Below the pieces are notes generated by a model. It searched no databases and had not been told where the DNA came from. It saw only the letters and a list, made by a program, of their open reading frames with translations. Both the position numbers and the translations under genes were made by a program. From Pseudomonas sp. BCA17 (GTDB lineage: Bacteria; Pseudomonadota; Gammaproteobacteria; Pseudomonadales; Pseudomonadaceae), in the NCBI RefSeq assembly GCF_004519405.1, contig NZ_SGWI01000007.1, forward strand, positions 1 to 64,000: DNA of 64,000 nt. The letters run 5' to 3'. This document shows positions 18,564 through 27,220 of the stretch, in pieces. How positions within the stretch are numbered: position 1 is the first letter of the stretch; each line of letters opens with the position of its first letter.

Positions 18564-19268
18564 TCAGGGGTTCTGCAAAAAAACCACATACCCCCGAAAC
18601 CACTCACTCCCCTGCAGATACCCCGGCGCTTCCCAAGCCCCTCCCTGGATCAGCCCTACCTTGAACGGCAGCCCCAGCCGGTTCATCCGTGGCAGATACG
18701 CGGCGTAATCCGGGATGCTGTGGCGTCCTTGATAGGTCTGCACCACTACCTCGTCCACCACGCCCTTGAGCTGGGCGATGGCGGCCGGGTCGGCGTTGCT
18801 GCTCCAGTCCATCAGGCCGGTAATACTCAGGCGCAGGTCGGCGGGCAGGCGTTGGCGCAGGTCACGCAGGAAGGCGGTGTATTCGTGCAGGTATTGGGTG
18901 CGCGCATCGAAGTCGATCTGGATGCCCACCACCGGGTTGCCCGCGTCGCGCCAGCGTTGCACCTGGCCGAACACTTGGGCGTAGATTCGCTCCGGCCAGT
19001 GCAGGGTGTGGGCGCGGTAGACCACCCAGACCTCGCCCTGGGTCAGGCGCGGTACGCTGATGCCCTGGGCGATCAGTTGCACGCCGCGCTGGGGTGCGCG
19101 GCGGGTCGAGTTGATCTGTCCCTGGAGGATATACAGGGTTTTAGCCTGCTTGAGCACCGGCTGCGGCGAGACGCCGCTCCACAGCCAGAAGGCGTCATAG
19201 TCCCGGGCATCGACCGCGCCGAAGGCTGGGCTTGCCAACAACAGCAAACCGAGCCACAGGTGCTTCAC
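18564..19268 (-). CDS. DUF3142-type secreted protein of unknown function
   Basis: The 234-residue product begins MKHLWLGLLLLASPAFGA, a clean signal peptide, if translation starts at the GTG that overlaps the upstream stop (GTGA, complement 19268-19265). Longer in-frame starts lie inside the upstream gene and would mask the signal. The body resembles a TIM-barrel glycoside-hydrolase-like fold, with strand-end acidic motifs such as VVGIQIDFDART, LSITGLMDW and VDEVVVQTYQG. DUF3142 proteins have no established activity. It is coupled to the upstream helical-repeat protein, implying joint function in the periplasm. Confidence 0.82.
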   Translation of the reverse strand: MKHLWLGLLLLASPAFGAVDARDYDAFWLWSGVSPQPVLKQAKTLYILQGQINSTRRAPQRGVQLIAQGISVPRLTQGEVWVVYRAHTLHWPERIYAQVFGQVQRWRDAGNPVVGIQIDFDARTQYLHEYTAFLRDLRQRLPADLRLSITGLMDWSSNADPAAIAQLKGVVDEVVVQTYQGRHSIPDYAAYLPRMNRLGLPFKVGLIQGGAWEAPGYLQGSEWFRGYVVFLQNP

Positions 19269-21421
19269 CAGTAGTACTGCAACGACGTGCCCCATTGGGT
19301 GTCGGCGAAAGCGGTTTTCAGCTGGCGGAACCACGCCTTGCGCACGGCCGGTTCAACGTCATCGCCGCCGCAACTGTTATAGCCCGAGGGTGCATAGCAG
19401 TTGATGGCACGGAACAGGGCATAGGCCTTGTCGTTCTTCGGTGCCTTGGCGTTGGCGATAACGCGTTTGTAGCCCTCGAGCCGCGAGAAGGTTTCACCTT
19501 TGAAGTCCGACGCCGTGCTGCCCAGGCTACCGGCGGCACGCGCTTGTTCCAGCGGCATGCCGTCCAGGCCGTTACGCAGGATGAACTCACCGAAGCAGTT
19601 CAGGCCCTGTGGGTTTTTCGCGTCGTTTTGCAAGGTCGCGGCGGTTTGCGCGATGCTTGGGCACGCATAGCCGGATTCGGCTTTTTCACCATTCCACTGG
19701 AACAGTTTCAGGCTCTGACCGGAGCTATAGACATAGCCCAGGCTGGTGCCCAACTTGTCTTCGGGCGCCGGGGCCGGCAGTTGTTTGAGGTCGTCGGCGA
19801 AGTTGGCGAACTCGCTGTGCAGCAGGTCTTTGTAGAGCAGCACGAATTGTGCGGTGTTGCGCTCCACGGGGTCGTTGGCCTTGGCAAGTTGCTGGCGCAG
19901 CAAGTCCGGTCCGGCTACGTTGCGCAGCAGGATATAACGCACTTGCTGGGCGCTGATCGGCGAGTCGGCGGTAAACACCTTGGCCAGTTGGCCGCTGCGT
20001 TCGTAGTTCATGGCCAGGGCCAGTTCCAACTGGTCGCGTTGCAGTGGCAGCTTGGCCAGCGGCAGCAGTTTCAGCCACAACGCTTCGGCGGCTTGCCAGT
20101 CCTTTTTCTCTTCCAGGGCCAATGCGCGCAGGGTTTGTTGGCTGAAGGCGAAATAATCCAGGTTCGAGGGCACCTGCTCGGGCAACAGCTTCAAGGCGCT
20201 GTCTGGCTGATGTTCGACGTACAGCGCATAAGCGGCCTTTGCGTAGTCGAACAGTGCCGGTTCATTGGCAAATACGCTTTTTTGCTCGTCGAGGTCTTCG
20301 CGAGTGAGTTCCGGCGGGGTATGGGCACGCATCGACATCAGGTCGGTGACCAACTGGATCATCGGGTTTTGCACGGTGCTGCGATTGATCATCAACAGTT
20401 TGAGGTCAGCTTCTTCCACCAGCTCTTCTACCGACGCATTGCGCTGTGCATCCGTCGCCTGGGTCAGTTGCCAGGCGTAGGCCTGGGCCAGTTTATCGAC
20501 GTCGTCCGCCAGCCAGTAAACCCGACGCAGCAGGCCATGGGCAGATGCTGCGTACGCGCCCTGTGGATAAGTTTTCAGGTAACCGAGGAAGCCTTCTTCG
20601 GCGCTGCTCAGGGCTGACTTATCCACACGCTCGAGTTTCGGCATGCCGTACTCGTCAAACGCCTCGGCCTGCGCCTGGTTCAGCGAAGTACGTGCAGTCA
20701 TGTACAGCGCGGTTTCTTTGAGCCAGGGCTGGGCGCTGCTGCTTGCAGCGGCAAAGCCGCGTTCGGCGTCACTGAAGCGCCCGCTGTAGAAGTCGGCGGC
20801 GGCTTGCAGATAGGTGCGCAGCAGTTGGCCTTCGGGCGACTGAATCTGTTGCGCGTCCACGACTTGGCCATTCCAGTCGCACGTTGTGAGCAACTGCAAG
20901 CGGGCTTTTACCAGCAATTCGCGCTCAGCCGCCGGTATGTCGGCCTTGACGACCTGGGCGATAAACGCAGCGGCGCTGTCGTCATCATTGCTGCGGCAGC
21001 GGCTGCCTTCACCGCTGAGGAAGGCTTGGCCGGCGGTCTTGGTATCGCCGCGCGGGATGCCCAAGGGGGCGAGCAGTTCGTCAAGGCCGGGCGCCGATGA
21101 GTCGTCTACTTCTGCGGGCGGGGTGTCATTTGAGGTCAGGCGATACACCGGGAACGGCACTGGGCCGAAGCCTTGTTCCAGGTCGGTTTCATTCAGTGCG
21201 TTCGGTGTCAGGGGCGCTACCTGTTTGTCTGCCAGCAACAAGCGCAGGTTCACCCGGCTGTCATTGCCCGGGCTCAGGAAGGGCAGGTTGCTACAACTTT
21301 CAAGGCTGTCGCGTGATACCCGCCAGTCGGGGTAGCAAAAGTCATCACTGCTGGCCTGGGCTTGAAAGGAAAGGCCGGCGAGCAGCGCCAGTCCCAGAGG
21401 TTGCAGAAAGCCGATACGCAT
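19265..21421 (-). CDS. Secreted helical-repeat (TPR-like) protein of unknown function
   Basis: The 718-residue protein has a signal peptide (MRIGFLQPLGLALLAGLSFQ). I chose ATG 21421 because AAAGGAC precedes it; an in-frame ATG 14 codons upstream would spoil the signal. The mature part has a Cys-containing head (FCYPDW, SLESCSNLPFL) and a long series of alanine-rich paired helices of TPR character (about 170-600). A Cys-rich tail follows (YACPSIAQT, LNCFGEF, NCYAPSGYNSC), suggesting disulfides in the periplasm or at the surface. It overlaps the DUF3142 gene by four bases, so the two are co-translated. I do not recognise a characterised homologue. Confidence 0.8.
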   Translation of the reverse strand: MRIGFLQPLGLALLAGLSFQAQASSDDFCYPDWRVSRDSLESCSNLPFLSPGNDSRVNLRLLLADKQVAPLTPNALNETDLEQGFGPVPFPVYRLTSNDTPPAEVDDSSAPGLDELLAPLGIPRGDTKTAGQAFLSGEGSRCRSNDDDSAAAFIAQVVKADIPAAERELLVKARLQLLTTCDWNGQVVDAQQIQSPEGQLLRTYLQAAADFYSGRFSDAERGFAAASSSAQPWLKETALYMTARTSLNQAQAEAFDEYGMPKLERVDKSALSSAEEGFLGYLKTYPQGAYAASAHGLLRRVYWLADDVDKLAQAYAWQLTQATDAQRNASVEELVEEADLKLLMINRSTVQNPMIQLVTDLMSMRAHTPPELTREDLDEQKSVFANEPALFDYAKAAYALYVEHQPDSALKLLPEQVPSNLDYFAFSQQTLRALALEEKKDWQAAEALWLKLLPLAKLPLQRDQLELALAMNYERSGQLAKVFTADSPISAQQVRYILLRNVAGPDLLRQQLAKANDPVERNTAQFVLLYKDLLHSEFANFADDLKQLPAPAPEDKLGTSLGYVYSSGQSLKLFQWNGEKAESGYACPSIAQTAATLQNDAKNPQGLNCFGEFILRNGLDGMPLEQARAAGSLGSTASDFKGETFSRLEGYKRVIANAKAPKNDKAYALFRAINCYAPSGYNSCGGDDVEPAVRKAWFRQLKTAFADTQWGTSLQYYW

Positions 21422-21584
21422 GACGTGTCCTTTGATCCTGGATCCTTGGAAGGTCGCAATCATAACGTACGTCTGCGAAGACGTCGGCAGCGCCCTACAA
21501 TAAATTCAGATTTGTCCGTTTTGGGTAGTGGCATTTTGAATTCTCTGCCCTAGACTGCCGACACCATCAGGGAGTAGTCGTTAT

Positions 21585-22355
21585 ATGGAGCAGTTGCGTA
21601 GTTGGGTGTTTGGAGTTTCGTGCCTGATGGGCATGGCGCAACTGGCGATGGCCGATGACCCGTTGCTGGATCATCCTCCTGCGGCGGCCGCGAGTGCCAA
21701 CGAGGCGCGCGGCGTGTTGCGCGCCCGCGACCAGGCGATGCTGGCCAGCGAGTTGTCAGGGCGAATCGTCGAGTTGCCTTTCAGCGAGGGTGAATCGTTC
21801 AAGAAGGGTGACACGCTGGCGCGCTTCGATTGTTCGGCCTACCAGGCCCAGTTGAATGCCGCCCAGGCCGCCAGTCGTGGCGCCGGTGAGGAGCTTGCGC
21901 ACAACAAACAGCTGGCGGCACTCAACTCCGTCGGGCGTTTTGAAGTGGCCCGCGCTGAAGCCAAGCTCACTGAAACCCAGGCCCAGTCCCAGGTCTATCA
22001 AGTACAGGTCAAACGCTGCAGTGTGCTGGCGCCGTATGACGGCCAGGTGGTGCAGCGCAAGGTCCAGCGCTATGAAAGCGTCTCGGCCGGCGCGCCGTTG
22101 CTGGAGATCGTCGACAACCATAGCCTGGAAATCCACTTGCTGGTGCCGTCACGCTGGATGGGCAAGCTCAAGCCCGGTCAGACGTTCAACTTCACTCCCG
22201 ACGAGACCGGCCAGGCGTTCACGGCCACGGTCAAACGCCTCGGGGCCCGTATCGATGAAGGCAGCCAGACGCTGCTGCTGGTCGCCACCTTGCCGAACGC
22301 CTCCGGGCTGCTGGCAGGCATGAGCGGTACCGCTCACTTTGCGCAATTGCAATGA
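21585..22355 (+). CDS. HlyD-type periplasmic adaptor, short form
   Basis: This is a 256-residue secreted adaptor with an N-terminal signal (about 1-24, ending LAMAD). It has a lipoyl half-motif (RIVELPFSEGESFKKGDTLA), a short alpha hairpin (about 85-135), the second half-motif (VLAPYDGQVVQRKV) and a barrel domain. It has no retained membrane anchor, so it is probably soluble or loosely held in the periplasm. GGAG lies about 11 bases ahead of ATG 21585. It is the first of three overlapping genes (ATGA at 22352, then TGATG at 23669-23673) encoding HlyD-like proteins and an M50 protease fusion, with no ABC ATPase or RND pump in the unit. Confidence 0.85.
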   Translation: MEQLRSWVFGVSCLMGMAQLAMADDPLLDHPPAAAASANEARGVLRARDQAMLASELSGRIVELPFSEGESFKKGDTLARFDCSAYQAQLNAAQAASRGAGEELAHNKQLAALNSVGRFEVARAEAKLTETQAQSQVYQVQVKRCSVLAPYDGQVVQRKVQRYESVSAGAPLLEIVDNHSLEIHLLVPSRWMGKLKPGQTFNFTPDETGQAFTATVKRLGARIDEGSQTLLLVATLPNASGLLAGMSGTAHFAQLQ

Positions 22356-23671
22356 ACGCACCGATGCCGGGCCACGCCGAACGTGTGTTTGCGCAGTTTC
22401 TCGACCTTGAGCGTCAGATCCGTGCTGCGCGTACTACCGAACAACTGGCCTACAGCCTGGTCAACGATGGTCAACCGCTGTTCGGCTATCGTCATGCCGC
22501 ACTGTTGATCGCCGGCAAGGTACGGGCGGTGACGGCGGTGAGCAGCGTCGACCCCAACGCGCCGTTCGTGGCCTTTGTCGAGCAAGCGGTGGCGCAGTTG
22601 CACAAGCTGGCGTTGAGCCAAACCGCACGCGCGGTGCCCGCTGAACAATTGAGTGGCGCGGTGCAGGCTGATTGGCAGAGCCTGTCCGCCGGGCACGTGT
22701 TCTGGTTGCCGCTGATCGATCCCCAAGGCCGAGTGTTCGGCGGCCTGTGGCTGGCACGAGATACGCCGTGGAATCCGGCCGAGCAAGTGCTGCTGGCGCA
22801 ATTGGGCGACACCTGCAGCCATGCCTGGCATGCATTGCAACCGCGTCAGCCGTGGCGCTTGCGGCTGACCCGCAAGCGCCAGATAGCGGCGTTGGTGGCG
22901 TTGCTGCTGATGTTGCTGATCCCGGTGCGCCAATCGGTGCTGGCGCCGGCCGAAGTGGTGCCGCTGGCGGGGCAGGTCGTTGCGGCGCCGTTGGACGGGG
23001 TCATCGCCGAATTCCTGGTCAAACCCAACCAGACGGTGAAAACCGGCGATCTGTTGTTGCGCTTTGAGAGCACCACGCTGACGGCCCAGGCGGACGTGGC
23101 GGCGCGGGCTTTGGGCGTGGCCGAGGCCGAATTGAAGGCCAATTCCCAGCGTGCCTTTGCCGATGCCGAGTCCAATTCGAAGATTGACCTGCTGGCCGCG
23201 CGCGTCGAGCAAAAACGCGCTGAACGTGACTATGCGCGTGAGCTGCTCAAACGCAGCGAAGTGCGCGCCGAACGCGACGGTATTGCCGTTTTCGCTGACG
23301 CCGACCGCTGGACCGGCAAACCGGTGCAAACCGGCGAACGTTTGTTGCAGATCGCCGACCCCGCCCAGGCCGAGTTGCGCATTGAGCTGGCGGTGGGCGA
23401 TGCGATTGCCCTGGAGCCCAACGCCCAAGTCGCAATGTTTCTCGACAGCGACCCGCTGCAACGCCACCTCGCCACCCTGCAGCGGGCTGCCTATGAAGCG
23501 CAACCTACGCCGGGTGGTCAGTTGGCCTATCGCCTGGATGCGCAATTCGATGATGCGCCGCCCCGTATCGGTTTGCGCGGCACGGCGAAGCTCTATGGCG
23601 ACCGTGCACCGCTGGCCCTGTACCTGCTGCGCCGGCCGCTGGCGGGCCTGCGCCAGAGCGTTGGCCTCTGA
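22352..23671 (+). CDS. GAF-like domain fused to HlyD-type periplasmic adaptor
   Basis: The 439-residue protein has an unusual N-terminus for an adaptor. Residues about 10-165 look like a cytoplasmic GAF-type domain (for example LFGYRHAALLIAGKVRAVTA and VFWLPLIDPQGRVFGGLWLA). One transmembrane helix follows (about 176-192; IAALVALLLMLLIPV). The HlyD barrel-sandwich and hairpin come next (VVAAPLDGVIAEFLVKPNQT at about 210), with a C-terminal barrel (about 330-439). Tethering a ligand-binding-like domain in the cytoplasm to a periplasmic adaptor suggests gated or signal-sensitive export. The gene overlaps both neighbours, so the three proteins are probably made in fixed ratio. Confidence 0.82.
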   Translation: MNAPMPGHAERVFAQFLDLERQIRAARTTEQLAYSLVNDGQPLFGYRHAALLIAGKVRAVTAVSSVDPNAPFVAFVEQAVAQLHKLALSQTARAVPAEQLSGAVQADWQSLSAGHVFWLPLIDPQGRVFGGLWLARDTPWNPAEQVLLAQLGDTCSHAWHALQPRQPWRLRLTRKRQIAALVALLLMLLIPVRQSVLAPAEVVPLAGQVVAAPLDGVIAEFLVKPNQTVKTGDLLLRFESTTLTAQADVAARALGVAEAELKANSQRAFADAESNSKIDLLAARVEQKRAERDYARELLKRSEVRAERDGIAVFADADRWTGKPVQTGERLLQIADPAQAELRIELAVGDAIALEPNAQVAMFLDSDPLQRHLATLQRAAYEAQPTPGGQLAYRLDAQFDDAPPRIGLRGTAKLYGDRAPLALYLLRRPLAGLRQSVGL

Positions 23672-25767
23672 TGAGCCTGCCCAAGCTGCGCGAAGACCTG
23701 CAACTGTCGAATGCTGGCGCGGCGTTGGACGGCTCGCCACGCTGGACCCTGGCCGACCCCGTGCGTGGGCGCTATTTCAAGCTCGGCGCCACCGCGATTC
23801 GTTTGCTGCGCCACTGGTCACTGGGCGATCCGGAAAAAGTCCTGCAAGCCGCCAACCGAGAACCGGGTTTGCCCTTGGGCGGCAGTGAAGTTGAGGAGCT
23901 GCTGAGCTTCTTGCGCGCCCATGACCTGATCGCCGCCCTCGACCCGCAGCAGCGCGCGAGCTATCTCTATAAAGCGGCCGCGCAAAAGCAGAGCCTGTGG
24001 CAGGTGCTGCTGCATCAGTACCTGTTTTTCCGCATTCCGCTGTGGCGCCCGGATGCGTTTCTCAACCGCGTGTGGCCATGGCTGGCGCGCTTTGGCCCGG
24101 GGTTGCTGCGTTACGGCTTGCCGATCATCCTGGGCTTGGGCGTGTTTCTGGTCGCGCGCGACTGGCAGCGCTTTTTGGCGACGTTTCCGCACCTGTTCAG
24201 CCTCGGCGGCGCCTTGGCGTTTGGTGTGGCGCTGTTTTTCGCCAAACTGTGCCATGAGTTCGGCCATGCCTTCATGGCCAAGCGCGCCGGCTGCCGGGTG
24301 CAGAGCATGGGCGTGGCATTCATGGTGCTGCTGCCGATGTTCTACACCGACGTGAGCGATGCCTGGCGGGTCAATGACCGCCGTGCGCGGTTGATGATCG
24401 GCGCAGGTGGAGTGATGGCAGAGTTGCTGCTGGCATGCATCGCCTTGCTTGCGTGGTCATTGTTGCCGGATGGCCCGGCGCGCACGGCGGCGTTCATGTT
24501 GGCCAGCGCCACTTGGTTGACCACGTTGGCGATCAACCTCAACCCGTTCATGCGTTTTGATGGCTACTTTTTGATCAGCGATTGGTGGGGTGTGGATAAC
24601 TTGCAAGGGCGCGCTTTTGCCCTGTGCCGCTGGCGCCTGCGCGAACTGTTGTTCGGCTATGGCGAGCCGGCGCCGGAGCCGTGGTCGCCGACAATGCAAC
24701 GACGCTTGTTAGGGTGGGGTTACCTGGCGTGGTTATGGCGGGCGGCACTGTTCCTGGGGATTGCGTTGGCGGTGTATCACCTGTTCTTCAAGCTGCTCGG
24801 GATCTTCCTGATGCTGGTGGAGTTGGTGTGGTTCATCTTCTTGCCGATTTTCAAGGAGTGGCGCGAATGGTGGAGCCGCCGCGCCCAGGCCCATGGCTCG
24901 CGGGTGTTGCTCAGCGGTCTGGGCCTGCTGTTGATACTGCTGGCGCTGGTGGTGCCGTGGCGCAGTGCCGTGGAGTTGCCGGCCATGCTCGAAGCCGGAC
25001 GTGCCAGTGCGCTGCATGCGCCGGTGGCGGCGCGGATCAAGCAGGTGCGGGTGGTCGATGGGCAGGCCGTCACTCAGGGCCAGGTAGTGTTCGAATTGGA
25101 GTCGCCGGATTTGGACGCGCGACAAAGCATCGTGCGCCGCGAAGTGGAGATTTTGCAGTTGCAGATGCGCCGTCAGGCCGGGCGCAGTGAAACGGCGGCG
25201 GATGCGGGGATCAACGATCAGCGTCTGGCCCAGGCCCTGGCCGAATACCGGGGCCTGGCCGCCCAACGTGAGCGGCTGCTGTTGCGTGCACCTCATGCCG
25301 GCACGGTGCGCGACGTGTTACCGCAATTGAGTGCAGGTCGTTGGCTGTCGCCCAAGGACGCGCTGGCACAAGTAGTGGAAGAGGGGGCACGTCTGCGTGG
25401 TTACCTGGCCGAGGCAGAGTTGTGGCGGGTGGCACCGGGCTCTACCGGACGCTTTATTGCCGACGACCCGATGCATGCGGCTGTCCCCGTTGAATTAACC
25501 GATATCGATGCCAACGGCGTGGCCTACCTGGACCAGGAGGCGCTGACCTCCGACCACCATGGGCCAATCGCCGTGCGCCGTGATGAAAACCAGCGCCCGG
25601 AGCCGGTTCAGGCCCAGTACGGCGCGCGGTTGAAAACTGCGCAACCGATCGAGACACCTCGTCAGCCCCTGCGCGGCGTGGTGGTGTTGCAAGGGCGCAG
25701 CGAGTCGGTACTGGGTGTTGCCTGGCGTCGGGCGGCAGCGTTGGGGGTACGGGAAAGCGGGTTCTGA
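23671..25767 (+). CDS. Polytopic M50-family zinc metalloprotease fused to HlyD-like domain
   Basis: This is a 698-residue inner-membrane protein. The N-terminal about 90 residues resemble a PqqD-like peptide-binding domain (RWTLADPVRGRYFKLG). The membrane region carries the site-2-protease zinc motif H195-E-F-G-H199 and the third-ligand motif NPFMRFDGYF with D297. About eight hydrophobic segments follow up to residue 435. A periplasmic HlyD/biotinyl-lipoyl part (about 440-698; LHAPVAARIKQVRVVDGQAV) comes last. Such fusions occur in peptide-export and maturation loci. Here it overlaps the GAF-HlyD gene and lies upstream of a giant LEPR-XLL exoprotein and a TolC homologue. I infer a role in processing or exporting that protein. 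Confidence 0.87.
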   Translation: MSLPKLREDLQLSNAGAALDGSPRWTLADPVRGRYFKLGATAIRLLRHWSLGDPEKVLQAANREPGLPLGGSEVEELLSFLRAHDLIAALDPQQRASYLYKAAAQKQSLWQVLLHQYLFFRIPLWRPDAFLNRVWPWLARFGPGLLRYGLPIILGLGVFLVARDWQRFLATFPHLFSLGGALAFGVALFFAKLCHEFGHAFMAKRAGCRVQSMGVAFMVLLPMFYTDVSDAWRVNDRRARLMIGAGGVMAELLLACIALLAWSLLPDGPARTAAFMLASATWLTTLAINLNPFMRFDGYFLISDWWGVDNLQGRAFALCRWRLRELLFGYGEPAPEPWSPTMQRRLLGWGYLAWLWRAALFLGIALAVYHLFFKLLGIFLMLVELVWFIFLPIFKEWREWWSRRAQAHGSRVLLSGLGLLLILLALVVPWRSAVELPAMLEAGRASALHAPVAARIKQVRVVDGQAVTQGQVVFELESPDLDARQSIVRREVEILQLQMRRQAGRSETAADAGINDQRLAQALAEYRGLAAQRERLLLRAPHAGTVRDVLPQLSAGRWLSPKDALAQVVEEGARLRGYLAEAELWRVAPGSTGRFIADDPMHAAVPVELTDIDANGVAYLDQEALTSDHHGPIAVRRDENQRPEPVQAQYGARLKTAQPIETPRQPLRGVVVLQGRSESVLGVAWRRAAALGVRESGF

Positions 25768-25779
25768 CAGGAGTTGGAT

Positions 25780-26295
25780 ATGTTGAACAAGGATGGCGCC
25801 TTGGCGCAGGGCTTGGTGGTGCGCCCGTCACGTGGCACTGATGGGCCGTTTTTGCAGAGCCTTTACCGTTCGGCGCGCGCGGATCTGCAGTGGATCGATG
25901 GCGAGCAGGCGCTGGTAGAGGCCGTGATTGCCCAGCAGTTCCAGATCCAGGAACAAGGCATGGACGAGCATTTTCCCGGCGCCCTGCATTACGTGATCGA
26001 AAAATTGGCCACGCCCATCGGTGCATTGAGTGCTGACTTCGGGCCTAACGAAATCCGAGTGTTGTACCTGGCATTTGTCCCCGCTGCCCGGGGTCAGGGT
26101 TTTGGGCGCGCGGTGTTGCAAGGGGTGCAGCAGGCCGCCGCCCAGGTGTGTTGCCCGGTGGCGACTGTGGTGTGGGCGAGCAACCCCCATGCGCGCCAGC
26201 ATTACCTGGCGCTGGGGTTTCAGGTGGAAGAAGAGACGCCTGCCGCGCAGCGGTTGGTGTGGTACCCGTCTCAGTTGAACACGATGCAGAAGTAA
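25780..26295 (+). CDS. GNAT-family N-acetyltransferase
   Basis: The 171-residue protein shows the GNAT fold, with the acetyl-CoA pyrophosphate loop region VPAARGQGFGRAVLQGV (about 104-120) and the C-terminal NPHARQHYLALGFQ segment (about 134-147). ATG 25780 has AGGAG at 25769-25773. It lies 12 bases after the M50/HlyD gene, so it is probably in that operon. The substrate is unknown; acetylation of the exported protein or a sugar is possible but unsupported. Its last 25 bases overlap the convergent DUF6916-like gene. Confidence 0.88.
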   Translation: MLNKDGALAQGLVVRPSRGTDGPFLQSLYRSARADLQWIDGEQALVEAVIAQQFQIQEQGMDEHFPGALHYVIEKLATPIGALSADFGPNEIRVLYLAFVPAARGQGFGRAVLQGVQQAAAQVCCPVATVVWASNPHARQHYLALGFQVEEETPAAQRLVWYPSQLNTMQK

Positions 26296-26579
26296 CCGCG
26301 CTGAGTGTCGCGGCCCATGGCCGGCTCGCGGGACACGAAGACGTTTTCAAGGCACGTGTCCGCCAGAGGCAGGCGGCACAAACCATCGACGAAATCGGTC
26401 GGTACAAGGCTTTCGAGCAGCACGCTGAACGCTGCGCGTGGGCTACCGGGCAGGCTGGCCTTGGGGGCGTAGGTGAGTTGTTGGATCTGGATTGGCAATG
26501 CGCAACCATCGGGCAGGTGAAGCACGCTGGTCTGGTTCAACAAGGGCTGGAAATGTTCGGGGGTTATCAGGTTCAACAT
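26271..26579 (-). CDS. Small DUF6916-like protein
   Basis: This is a 102-residue protein beginning MLNLITPEHFQPLLNQTSVL and ending in a beta-rich stretch (RGYFCIVFN). The layout (an LTPEHF start, a central QLTYAP strand) resembles DUF6916 proteins, which are often encoded beside MdpB-like phage-collar proteins. A GGAG ribosome site lies about 9 bases ahead of the ATG. The 3' end overlaps the convergent GNAT gene. It follows the collar gene on the minus strand with a strong hairpin between them. No biochemical function is known to me. Confidence 0.7.
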   Translation of the reverse strand: MLNLITPEHFQPLLNQTSVLHLPDGCALPIQIQQLTYAPKASLPGSPRAAFSVLLESLVPTDFVDGLCRLPLADTCLENVFVSREPAMGRDTQRGYFCIVFN

Positions 26580-26603
26580 AAGAAGAGGCTCCGTTTAAGC
26601 AAA

Positions 26604-26625
26604 GCCGAGGCCCGTGGGCCTCGGC
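26604..26625 (-). terminator. Strong GC hairpin between collar and DUF6916-like genes
   Basis: GCCGAGGCCC (26604-26613) and GGGCCTCGGC (26616-26625) form a perfect 10-base stem. Read on the minus strand it lies 7 bases past the collar-gene stop and is followed by TTTGCTT. It should terminate or attenuate transcription, so the DUF6916-like gene would be expressed at a lower level or from readthrough. Confidence 0.7.
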
Positions 26626-26632
26626 CAGGGGC

Positions 26633-27220
26633 TTAGCTGCGAGATGGAAAGATGCCGTTCAGCGCTATGCTGAAGTTGATCACCAGGAACGGGTTCATTG
26701 TGGCCATGGCCTGGCCTTGGCCCGCGGGGTCGGTGGTGCCGGCCAGGGTGGTACTCACACCCTTGAGCGACACCGGGTTGGTACCCTGTTGGTCGGAGTA
26801 GATTGTCGCGCTGCCCGGGCCAGAGCCGGAAGCGCCGATAAACGAGTTGGCGGCGGTGGGTGCAGTGACTGGATTGCTGATGACGCTGGCCAGTTGCACC
26901 GTGGTGGTGGCGGTGAATGTTGTGGTGCCATGGGTGTGGATAGGCAGGTTGGCGAGGGTGGGCGTGACGCTCTCGGCGCCGGCGAACGCGCCGATGACCC
27001 GCTGCGACAAGTTGGCGCCGTTGCCTTGACCGATGGGCAGTCGTCCCTGCAAATCCGGCAGCTTGAAGGACTGCACCCCGTCGCCGCCGTACGTGGTTGT
27101 AATCAGGGCGAACAGCGCCTGGTACTGGTTGACGGACAAGGTCTGACCGGCGCACAAGGCCCAGTCTCTGGGGGCGAAATTAAACGCGAACGGTTGAATA
27201 GTGCCGATGAATACTTCCAT
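26633..27220 (-). CDS. Phage tail collar domain protein (MdpB/microcystin-dependent-protein-like)
   Basis: The 195-residue protein has an N-terminal phage tail collar domain (about 1-65). It shows the characteristic IGTIQPFAFNFAPRDWALC, GQTLSVNQYQALFALI and YGGDGVQSFKLPDLQGR segments. A threonine-rich beta region and the C-terminal MNPFLVINFSIALNG motif follow. Bacterial relatives occur as chromosomal families outside prophages, often next to large exoproteins, sulfotransferases and DUF6916 genes. No other phage genes are present here, so it is not prophage evidence. It could be a small surface or fibre-tip protein, which is inference. AAGGA lies upstream of the ATG. Confidence 0.85.
   Translation of the reverse strand: MEVFIGTIQPFAFNFAPRDWALCAGQTLSVNQYQALFALITTTYGGDGVQSFKLPDLQGRLPIGQGNGANLSQRVIGAFAGAESVTPTLANLPIHTHGTTTFTATTTVQLASVISNPVTAPTAANSFIGASGSGPGSATIYSDQQGTNPVSLKGVSTTLAGTTDPAGQGQAMATMNPFLVINFSIALNGIFPSRS

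Noticed and set aside
26633..27220. Prophage remnant suggested by a tail collar domain
   Set aside because: No capsid, tail, lysis, integrase or attachment-site sequence accompanies it; MdpB-like collar proteins occur outside prophages.
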